In this document: positions 48,164-56,761 of the stretch, piece by piece
How the letters are laid out: every line of letters starts with the position of its first letter
How positions within the stretch are numbered: the stretch's first letter is position 1
Origin: Ophiobolus disseminans
Lineage: Eukaryota > Ascomycota > Dothideomycetes > Pleosporales > Phaeosphaeriaceae
Direction: 5' to 3'
Assembly (NCBI GenBank): GCA_010093685.1
Contig: MU006244.1
Span: 372,001-436,000, forward strand
DNA: 64,000 bases
The notes under the pieces: model-generated
What the model was told of the DNA's origin: nothing
Database searches by the model: none
Seen by the model: the letters and a program-made list of their open reading frames with translations, nothing else
Made by a program: the position numbers and the translations under genes

Positions 48164-48484
48164 TGATGGCGGCTGAGGAGCAAATGTGACTGGGACTTGA
48201 GAGGCTGAATTGATCCGTGAAATTGGTAAGAGGGCTAACGCTCGGCGTCGTCGCCGAGCGTACATGGTGGGTAGGGTAGCGCTTGCTGGGAACAGCAAGC
48301 GCAATACGCTCGATTTTTTGCGTGTCGAGCGTTTCATAATCAGCAAATTGCTTCCCTACTGCACTACGTTCCGAATGTGATGTGATCAAGTGATGGTTGA
48401 CACGACCGTTGAATTGTGTCATCTAAATTAGTTCTTTGAAACTCACAGACACGGTAATACCTTTCAATGGGCCATTCAAGACTG
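48164..48484. other. hairpin-bearing intergenic stretch
   Basis: 321 bp between relic A and the convergent HET gene. It contains three consecutive hairpins (separate entry) and otherwise nothing recognised. Confidence 0.5.
48238..48332. repeat. Three consecutive perfect hairpins
   Basis: Hairpin 1, 48238-48261: 10-bp stem (ACGCTCGGCG), loop TCGT. Hairpin 2, 48279-48302: 10-bp stem (GCGCTTGCTG), loop GGAA, a GNRA tetraloop. Hairpin 3, 48306-48332: 8-bp stem (ACGCTCGA), 11-nt loop. All stems are perfect. Stems 1 and 3 share ACGCTCG. They lie 75 bp after the relic A stop and could be a structured RNA, a transcript end or a mobile-element remnant. Confidence 0.75.
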
Positions 48485-50664
48485 TTACACTAGAACGATA
48501 TCAATCTGATCCTCGTTCACCATCGCTTCCACGATAGCACGACATGATGCTTTCCTTGCGCGTTTGTTGTCACTTGACTCTCCATACTTGTAGGCAAACA
48601 GCAGTGCGAAGTACATCTCGAATGACCATGACGGAGATGCATCAGCCGCCCAACGTCGTTCTAGTTGCTGCTCCCGTTCGAAAAGATCAGGCTCCACCAT
48701 ACTTGAGCCAAAGCCGACCCTGGAAAACGTTGGTCGCTCGCCAACAGTCCTTTCATCCCGCTCGAGAACCAGGAAATTGAGCACTAATCGAGACGTTGTC
48801 TCGGTTGCGTGCAAGGGCAGAACGTATAGCACCGTGCTGGAGCTAGATGCATTTCGTTTGTCGTCATCAAAGCTCCCTCGTACCATGACGCTTTGCTCGC
48901 TTCTCGTGCAGATGAAGACGAATGGCTCGTCGCTGACGCCATCTAAGCATGTATTCTGAGCGACAGTGGTGACAGGCCACAGAAGACCACAAAGCTGCAG
49001 CCATCCCTCTTGGAACGGTCCGTTGACAGCGTCGCCTCCAGGCTTCGGTATTATGCGATGATCGATGTACTTTACGTACGTGTAGTCGCTTGGCTCATTC
49101 CAGATCCATACTGTGCCCTTGGGATTTTCGTCTGAAGTTTTAGAGCGAAATGAATGCCAATAGTAAACCGCGCCACGCCAAGATGCCCAGGAAAAGGTTG
49201 GTGCTTGATACTGTATCGTTCGAATCGCATGGCTTGTGCAGTCACTACTTCGGTATGGTCGACCTCCAGGGCCAACTTGACTAAATGGATCCGTGTGACG
49301 CGGGCGCAGGCTCCAGGACAAACCCCTGGCTATATCTTCTGTCCATAGCCCGGCGCAGTAGGACGCTTGCGCTGAGATACCTCGACCCTCTGCAAATCGC
49401 TGTACAAGACCAGAGAGCGCCGGAAAGATGTCGCTCTCGAAAGTCAGTTCGCACTGAGTGTAGTCACAGATGACACGATACCATTTGTAAAATGTCTTGC
49501 TTTGTTGACAGAGGCTGGCCATAGAATAATCGATGTTTGGAAGCTTGAACCCGTCCTCCGATCGCAGATCGACTTGGCATTCCCAGAAGACTTGATCGCG
49601 GCAGAAGAAGAGTTTGCGTCCAGATAGATATCGTTCCTGTGTCGTCCAGGCTCTTTTAGAGATCGGTTCATTGTAAGCAACGAAGCTACGCCCGTTCTGG
49701 TATTCGTTTTGTACTTTGTTCCAGCCCCCGACAGCAATTTGGACCGTTGCACCTTGACGATCTATCATGTCGACCGTTGTGACTTCGCCGAGGGCTTCAC
49801 GTCTTTGCAAAAATTCTTCGCTGTCTGATGCTGATCGTGCCGCTGAGATGGTGAGGTAGGCATTGTGATATACCGAGCCCATAGACTGTGCTTCTCGAGC
49901 CCAATCCCCGGCATCATTCTGTATGATACATAATGAATCGATCCACAGGTAGCGCACTCCCAGTCGACGGCAAATATCGATGGAATCGCGAAAGGTGGCG
50001 GGCAAATTTGCGACACTGATACCCTCCAGGAATGAGGCATAATTTTCGGTTGTGAGAATCAGCGGGCGACCTTTTCCCCAACAATGGCTCAATGCGATGT
50101 ATTTCTCTGCCAATGTGTTCGTTGAATCAATGAGGCGGATGTCCTTGCCTCCCGAAGAGCCCAAGTCCAGAACACGACTTGGAAGGTTTCCCTTCTGGGT
50201 ACCCAAGCATCCATGGTGCTGGTCGCAGTCATTGAGCCAGGTTTTAATGATCTTAAGGACCGAACAAGCTCGTGCATTCGACTCCACTGTGCGTCTGGTG
50301 GTGAACGTGCTCAATGGGTGGTTCTTAGTATTATCGGAGTCTAGCCAGTGTTAGCAGACGTGCGCCGATAGACAGAGATATTGTACTTACCGTAAGGAAT
50401 ACGTAGCCAGAGATAACCTAGTCCCTTCAAACCAGTGTCGAAGAATACATTGCCGCTGGTTTCGTGTATCCGAAGGAGATACACCACAGACTTGAACTCA
50501 GGAAGGAAAGGCAGATCGTGGAATTTCGCCCCTATTAATGGCCGTAGAGGACACTTTTGGCTGCCTACGAGCAGGCTTTGGTTTCGATCGCTTTGCTCTT
50601 TCGGGTGCAGACCAAGCTTATCGGAGGTAAGGTAGCGCCGACATACATCACAAAGAATTCCCAT
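48485..50664 (-). CDS. HET-domain (heterokaryon incompatibility) protein
   Basis: Exons 50391-50664 and 48485-50340 (50-nt intron) give an intact 709-residue protein. The N-terminus has a CDVCRRYL zinc-ribbon-like pair and a ~90-residue lead. The HET domain follows, with YIALSHCWGKG at ~172-182, LPATFRDSIDICRRLGVRYLWIDSLCIIQND at ~205-235 and GSVYHNAYLTISA, then AWTTQERYLSGRKLFFC. The C-terminal half carries family blocks (SWASWRGAVYYW, GWLQLCGLLWPV). HET proteins mediate non-self-triggered cell death after hyphal fusion. Unlike the HET locus at 27748 it has no stop. It sits between decayed repeat-like sequences, a common place for fast-evolving genes. Confidence 0.9.
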
Positions 50665-50853
50665 ATTAGCGAAGTCATATCAGGGGTGTGGAGTGGATGC
50701 ATAGATATGCAAGGAAGCAGATGGTGTCTTGGAGACACGCAGCTGCGATCGACGCCGCTCTGACTAGCGGGGTAAGCATCAACCGAGTACATGTGCTTGC
50801 TAAGCCACGTCGTAAAGTGCACGCTCCTAGGCTCAATGCAGTGATACCTTACA

Positions 50854-52140
50854 CTAAACGACCGGTGAACTCGAAGGGCGAGTTAGTTGATAACAGGACG
50901 TCAACTCCCCTGAGTGTCGCACTTCCCCGATGTCAAACTGAAGGCGCTTGTTACTAAAATGCTCACATTTATCAGCCCTAGTCTTCATAAAACTTGTCCT
51001 GGAGATGATATCTCTCGCTAGCAATTGAAGAGGAAGAACACTCATGAAACCTGCGAAGATAATAGTTCCATTTGCCTGCAATTGAGAAGTGCAAGGTTGA
51101 TGGAGGTGATCTATAGCCACGATAAAGCGCAGCCGCGATTGCTCTTCCCACCTACGATGGTAAACAATCGTTAAACCACCCTTCATCCGTTCTTCTACCG
51201 CCTCCGCCTTCTTAGCCCTCGCCTCTAGCGTTGCGATCTGTTTCTTCTGGTCCTCCAATGCACCCTGCAGTGCTTTGACATCCGTCGTGCATCGCTGGAC
51301 CATCTTCCCTCCAATAGTCGCTGCCATTGAGATGTGTCCGTTCAATCCAGTCACAGTATGCTCTAACACACGGATTCGTTCTTCCAGTTTGGCCATAGCA
51401 TTACTTGATTGTACTCTGCTGTTTGTGCACTGATCCTCCACTGCTCCTCGCTATCAGTCCAGGCTGCGGCAAGTGATTCGATGTCGCGTATATGTTCCTC
51501 AGTTGCAGCGACGATATCTTGGCCGTTCTTGTGATCTTCCGCAACTGGCGGAGCGCGCACAGTCAGGGCTGTAAAGGTCGCTATGATGACGGCGTCGCGT
51601 AATTGTCTCATTTGTTCTAATTTTCCCCGAAGCCTCGATTGAGCTCGTTCGTTTTCGCGAGCTTGTGTGCAGATAGCATCAAGTTAAGCCCAGTCTCTGT
51701 GAGATTGAGAAGCAGGTAAATCGTCATAGTCCTAACAGCACGAGCAGCTGCAGTTTCTTCCACTGCAATTACGGGTCAGTAAAGATTGAACAGGGGTGTA
51801 CAGGAACTTACGACCTGATGCTGACTGCACTGGCTGCGCTGCTGGGGTGGCAGCAGACGTTGCAGATGGCAGTGCCCTGCCGAGAGATGAGAGCGTAGAC
51901 AACGGCTTTTGACCCGCGAGAGCAAAAGCAGGTGTCAAACCTGATGGTTTGTGCGCACTGTCAAACAGACTTCCTCTAAATGGCCCCGAGGACCGTCCTC
52001 GAGGCAAACCATTCTCACTACCAAAAAGCCTCGAGGATTATTCTCGAGGCGGGCTCGGTCCCACCCCAAACGGCCTTAAAGATGCGTTTCGAGGCGACAA
52101 GCTTATTCCATCTTAAGGACTCGGCAATGGCGACGAAGGC
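50854..52140 (-). pseudogene. Coding relic B (coiled-coil protein), four stops
   Basis: Read from high to low coordinates, one frame gives PRNASLRPFG, SSRLFGSENG, LPRGRSSGPFRGSLFDSAHK, an Ala/Ser/Pro-rich linker, DYDDLPASQSHRDWA and QARENERAQSRLRGKLEQMRQL. It is interrupted by TAA at 52113-52115, TAA at 52038-52040, TAG at 51732-51734 and TAA at 51684-51686. Near 51420-51441 the frame shifts and a strong coiled coil follows (AKLEERIRVLEHTVTGL, KALQGALEDQKKQIATLEARAKKAE). Each stop would be CAA or CAG before a C-to-T change at CpA, the usual RIP pattern in ascomycetes. No function is recognised. Confidence 0.55.
51983..52140 (-). repeat. Array of 23-nt palindromes, 45-bp period
   Basis: Units at 51983-52005, 52028-52050, 52073-52095 and a weak fourth at 52118-52140 are exactly 45 bp apart. 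Units 1 and 2 pair at 10 of 11 arm positions, unit 3 at 6. They share the arm GCCTCGAGGAC with the array at 47839-47951, and differ from it mostly by transitions. In relic B each encodes PR followed by Ser-rich residues. Confidence 0.75.
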
Positions 52141-52476
52141 AAAGCACCTACGCAACTTCTTTTATACCAATCAATGCACGCCTTTTTAGAGTTGCGCAGC
52201 CCCCAGTATTTGTTAATTATGTCTTAGATGATAATATTTAGCAAAAATTATGACTTAGCTACTACTATCTTACTATACTATATCGCAGTATTCTTAGAGG
52301 CTATAAGCGCATGTATTAGCTCTACATATTTAGTTATAGGGAAAGAATAGTACTTACGCTGGCGCCGCAAAGGCGCCCCTCTGCTTCCCAACATCCTTAT
52401 CGAATATTGCAAAACGTCTATAGGTGTTTGTTTGTTTCGTAACCTCAAGATTGTGTAGTTGTTTAGGTGTTTTGGG
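52141..52476. other. AT-rich, RIP-like stretch
   Basis: Strongly AT-rich between about 52195 and 52345, unlike its surroundings, with many TA steps. This fits a mutated repeat remnant. A GGCGCC inverted pair lies near 52363-52379. No gene. Confidence 0.5.
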
Positions 52477-52665
52477 CAGCAGGCGCTCGAAGCAGAGCGG
52501 ATGGAGCAAGAGCACGAGCAGGCGGCGAAGAAAGCCAAGAAAGCCAAGGAAGCCGCCGATGAAATGCGTCGCCTGCTGAAAGAGCTAGAGGCTCAAAGGT
52601 AGCGGCAGCCGGGAGGTATTCTCCTAAATCAAAGGCATCTGCGCCTCCAGCCCCCCGTGGTGTAG
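52477..52665 (+). pseudogene. Coding relic C, charged C-terminus (transposase-like?)
   Basis: In one frame: QQALEAERMEQEHEQAAKKA, KKAKEAADEMRRLLKELEAQR, a TAG at 52600-52602, then RQPGGILLNQRHLRLQPPVV and stop at 52663-52665. The inner TAG would be CAG before a CpA change. A highly charged helical end next to an AT-rich block is what I would expect of a decayed DDE transposase C-terminus, but no catalytic part is seen, so this is a guess. Confidence 0.4.
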
Positions 52666-53043
52666 CGCCACGCGCGCTAGCTCAAATAGGAGCAAAATAA
52701 TGGCATGTGTGCATAACTGATCACCACTATGTGAATGTGACCTCCCTTAAAGAAAGTTCTCACTGGTATGACTCAAGTCAGCCAGGAGCTATACATGCTT
52801 ATCTTGCTGATTAAAAAACATGCTCAAAAGCTTTGAAGTGTTCCAGCCATCGTTGAAGCGGATTAGTCATCATTCGCTTCGCAACTTCCATCTAACATCT
52901 AACGACACCGGACTTCCATCCTACACCAATACACGTCGCATCGACTACTTTGCTGAAACCACGTCGGAGATCTGGTGTAGCTGCGCGCACAATTCTCATC
53001 CTTACGGTCTTGTAATACCGCTTGTTCTCTGCTGTCATAGCGT
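52666..53043. other. intergenic
   Basis: About 380 bp; nothing recognised. Confidence 0.4.
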
Positions 53044-53288
53044 CTCTTCACACCCAACGGCACAGATAGGGCGCCTCTTTGAAAGTGCATCCTAGATGGA
53101 TTCGCAGTCCTGTTACGATTTCAATCGAGCTTTATCTCTTCAGCGAGAACATCCAGGCTTCTTCCACGATCTTCACCCTCACGCCCGACGCCACAGACGG
53201 AGGCGCCTTCTGAAAGTGCATCCTAGATGGATTCGCAGTCCCATCACGATATTGAATGAGCTTCCGTTCTTCAGCGAGGATTCCTAGG
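53044..53288 (+). repeat. Two-copy 131-bp tandem duplication
   Basis: Copies of about 118 bp start near 53044 and 53171. Both contain GAAAGTGCATCCTAGATGG followed by ATTCGCAGTCC and, further on, TCTTCAGCGAG. The offset of the conserved block is 131 bp. Copies differ by substitutions and small indels. Confidence 0.75.
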
Positions 53289-54193
53289 CCCTATTATCGC
53301 GACTCGGTGTGTAGACAACTCTGATAGCTGTTCGCCGGTCACATCTATCTTCATAGTCGCTTTACTAGACGACGGGGTCCAGCAAAGACCTGATGGGGAT
53401 GTATAAATATGGAAGGGGCTCATCTTTTCGCTCTTCACGCTTTTTTGTCAGTTCGATTCATTTTGTCCCACTACGGCTTCCTAGCATGTCGCGATGTTGC
53501 GTCGCTACAGCCAGGGAAAGAGCTGAGCTCACTGCGCTAGCAATTTATATGCGGAGTGAGTTAGGCCGAGTCACTTATTTACCATCTTATTTACAACGAC
53601 TCCTCTTTTACCGCTTGTGCAGTGTCGTCTTCGTCTAAGCTCAATAGTGTCCTTGATCTCTTCTCTTCATTCCTCCTCTTATTCAATTTCTTATTGTTTG
53701 GATCATCTGTTACTCGGCTTATTGTGGTGCTATGTTTCTATTGAGAGCCTTTCGCGCTCGTTTGCCACCCACAGCTACCTCTTTACCTCAATCCCCACCA
53801 TAATCCCCACCACCTCCACTGGTGCACCTCAATATCATTCAAACTCAGCCACAAGACGGCGTACATCTCACCCCAAAAATACCTCACGGCAGCATACATC
53901 ACACCCGTGGCAGCAACGTCGTCAATACTTCGATATGAGCAAGTCAACCGTCCAACACCCTCATGGCTTGATTCCGCTCAGCTACGACGGCAGCAGTGAA
54001 GCCAAGTACCACCTGGGTCTTGCTTGCGACGTCGAGATTACGAGGTAACATGATACGTCTGATATTTGTGAGGTGCCACCGCTAACTTCGAGACAGTAAG
54101 TTGAGCGCCTCCTGCCCACCTCAACTCGTATAGAGTGGAACACTTGCGCGAAAGCCGCATAGTCTTGTCTACAACCTTTCTCACACCAAGCAG
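53289..54193. other. upstream region of Cys-rich gene; 5' exons unresolved
   Basis: A good TATA box lies at 53402-53409 and a possible exon at 53935-54044 (MSKSTVQHPHGLIPLSYDG, donor GTAACA). A branch-site-like GCTAAC and acceptor precede 54094. I could not join these in frame to the exon at 54194, so the 5' structure is open. Confidence 0.35.
53402..53409 (+). promoter_or_regulatory. candidate TATA box
   Basis: TATAAATA, upstream of the unresolved Cys-rich gene. The transcript it would serve is not defined. Confidence 0.35.
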
Positions 54194-54549
54194 GTCCGCT
54201 TCCCATCGACAGCACCCCCGGCTTCAAAGGCTTCATGGCCCTCGGTCCCTCCGTCAAAGAGCACCAGATCCTCAACCAGTGCTGCCCCGATGCCTCCCAG
54301 CAACTTTTCTCAGTCAACGGCACGCACTGCCTGAGGTCGGCGTCCAACTGCAGAGTGCAAGAATGTACGGCGCGCGACCCGACCTATGCGTGCGTCACCG
54401 AGCAGAGGAAGGCTTGGTTGGTCGAGGGCTTGCTTGGTTGTGTTGCGGGATCCAAGGTCAGCGGCGCCGGCAAGAAGAAGGAGGTTGGCCTCGGGGGATG
54501 GATGCTGGTTGCTATGATGCTGGCATTCGCAGGTATCGGCGGTATGTGA
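54194..54549 (+). CDS. Cys-rich surface protein, 3' exon (partial model)
   Basis: The acceptor at 54191-54193 opens a frame PLPIDSTPGFKGFMALGPSVK, then NQCCPDASQQLF, NGTHCLRSASNC, ECTARDPTYACVTEQRKAWLVEGLLGCV and a C-terminal hydrophobic end (GGWMLVAMMLAFAGIGGM). Seven cysteines, one N-glycosylation site and the hydrophobic tail suggest an extracellular protein with a GPI signal or membrane anchor. It resembles small fungal surface proteins with this arrangement, from memory. The signal-peptide exon could not be placed. Confidence 0.5.
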
Positions 54550-55078
54550 AGCGTATCAACAGTGACCTCGAGATCGATGGCCGAGCATGGTGAATGAATG
54601 AAACAAGGGTTTGCTGCTACCAGATACAGAGGGCGAGGTTACTCTGTTCGTCATGCGGGTCAGAAATGGAGTTTGGTGAGTAATAGAATCTCCCCTTACT
54701 CAAAGCGCACCAATGACCAGAGTGTATGTGAATCCTGCATTGCAATGAATAGCACTCGATCAATTACGTCAAGAGAACGGGTTTCGACGGCACTCTCAGT
54801 ACAAACGCACAGTGAAGGCTCTGCAAAAGGCTACTTGACGTATCGGGTTCGAGCTCATCTCCAGACGGGTAACCTCGTGCGCCCTTTCGTTTGCGCACAG
54901 CTCGTGAACGGACCTCCAGCTCCAGGACCCTTAGTGACTCCTCACGTGAGTGAGCCCGTTTGCAGCCCTACTTGCCATATATACCTCGACCCCTCCCCCT
55001 CGTTCTACTTTCTTCTCCTAAACAATTTACCTCACTTCTACATTCAACTTTCGATCACGACTCTACAACAACACAACG
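54550..55078. other. intergenic with TATA box for next gene
   Basis: 529 bp. A TATATA at 54978-54983 lies about 100 bp before the ATG at 55079, followed by a CT-rich leader and ACAACACAACG before the ATG. No gene. Confidence 0.5.
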
Positions 55079-55745
55079 ATGCAGTTCTTCATGTTCATGC
55101 TGCTGCTCCCTCCTAGCAGCCATCCCTCTCGTCCTCGCCAACCGGGGCTGCAGAAACGGCGACAACCGATATGCCACTGAAATGAGGTCCGAGCAGTGCG
55201 TCAAGGGCAAATGGAAGTTCTTCGAAGACTGCGTCACCGGAGTTGAAATATGCAAGAAGGGAGTGGGCGAATGCAGGAGGAGCTATAAGGTTCGAGCTCT
55301 TGACCTCAACGGCCGCAACACCGAGCCGCAGAACACCACCAGCCAGACCTGCAAGTTCGAAGCCTCCCGCCCAGGACCCTTCGCCGCTATCATCGTCCCC
55401 ATCGAGCCCGCCACCAAGGACAAGGTCAACGAGGGTACCTACACTCCCTTCCGCGTCCTCAGCGAGTGCGATAGCACGGCCGTCAAGGAACACCACGACG
55501 GCGACAAGTGCAGCGCCTACGCCGAAGCCACCGCCTGTAAGGACACCGACAAGATCTACAAGTGCTACATGGACGGCCTCAAGAACCACAAGCTGCCCAT
55601 CGACGACAAGAAGCCCGACTGCCACGAGAAGGCCGCCGGCAACGGAACCGGTGCGAGTCCCCCCAAGGGCGATGGCGTCTCGACGGGTGTCAAGGGCTGG
55701 GTGGTTCTGGGAACCGGGCTGGTTGTTGCGATTTACGGCTTGTAA
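55079..55745 (+). CDS. Secreted Cys-rich protein with frameshifted signal peptide
   Basis: The frame ending at 55745 has RGCRNGDNRYATEMRSEQC, VKGKWKFFEDCVTGVEIC, GECRRSY, TCKFEASRPGPF, ECDSTAVKEHHDGDKCSAYAEATACKD, IYKCYMDGL and a hydrophobic GPI-like end (GWVVLGTGLVVAIYGL). It lacks an ATG before MRSEQC. The only well-placed ATG (55079, MQFFMFMLLL) is one frame off. Removing one C from the CTCCCTCC run near 55109-55116 joins it to LLAAIPLVLANRG, a perfect signal peptide, and gives ~221 residues. Either the gene carries a one-base insertion or the assembly has a homopolymer error. Function unknown; apoplastic or wall-anchored. Confidence 0.6.
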
Positions 55746-56761
55746 AGTCTGCATGGCGAAGACATGACTGAGTCTTGATGATGGGCTTGGATAATGGAGA
55801 TGGTCACGATACTTCTGGGATTCACTGCGGATTTGGATGGAGATGGATGGGTACTTGGGAGTGTGGCATTACTGCATGGCCTGTACAATACAAAATGATC
55901 AGCTACTTAAACTTGCTGTTGTTGATCTATGATGTGTGTTGCGTGTTTATCTCTTGGCTTGTACCTTGTCATGGCCTTGCAGGTGCTGCTTGCTTACCCA
56001 CAACCTTCCCACCCATTGCGCAGTTCCATCAAAGGATATCCTCATCACCCACACCTACTGGACTTCACGACCCTATCTCGCCATCTGCAACTCGATGAAC
56101 CTCTCCTCTCGCATTTCTTACGTCTACGACCACAACGCCACAATACAATCCACCATCGCACTCCAACTACCCATCCCTTCCCCATCTTCCCTCCATCCCA
56201 GCCCTTCCGCTCCCACATGCCCACCCCTTCCCCCAGCCTCGCACCCCCCTCACCCGTATCCCGTCTCCACCCTAAACCAAACCAAATAAATATTTCTCTT
56301 CCTTTCCTGGCCTTGCACAAACACCTAGGCACTATACCACCACTATTCCATCCAAACGTATCTATCGATGCACCGAATGCTTCGCAGCAAAACCTCCAGA
56401 GCCACGCAGACGTCTCCCGCCAGCCATCCCAACATCTCACTTTGCGAGTCCATACTAACCCCACTCCACTCCCGCTAGATATCCAGGCACCGTATCAAAT
56501 CAAATCCACGCCATCGAAGCAGCACGTCTAGTAGCCACACGCAGATATGGTATCTAGGCGCTGGTACTCAGACGACGCGCGGCGGTGGTAACGGTGTGGG
56601 CATGGGTTATTAGTATGTTGGTGTTGGGAGGTAAGATCAGGGAAATCGGATGCGTGGAAGGGAGCTCAGGAGAGGAGAGAGGGTTTGGGACGGGATAGCT
56701 AAGATCTTAGTATATTCGCACATACTCATATACCCATCTCCTCCCCTCCCCGTCCCCCCCA
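55746..56761. other. convergent gap, no supported gene
   Basis: About 1 kb between the Cys-rich gene and the ATM1 3' end. A 200-codon plus-strand frame (55929-56531) is His/Pro/Ser-rich, lacks domains and looks like chance in CT-rich DNA. Confidence 0.45.

Noticed and set aside
54135..54593. 152-codon frame overlapping the Cys-rich exon
   Set aside because: It is the shifted frame of the Cys-rich exon and lacks the cysteine pattern and hydrophobic end.
55929..56531. 200-codon plus-strand open frame
   Set aside because: Pro/His/Ser-rich sequence from CT-rich DNA, no domain, no splice evidence, no good start context.
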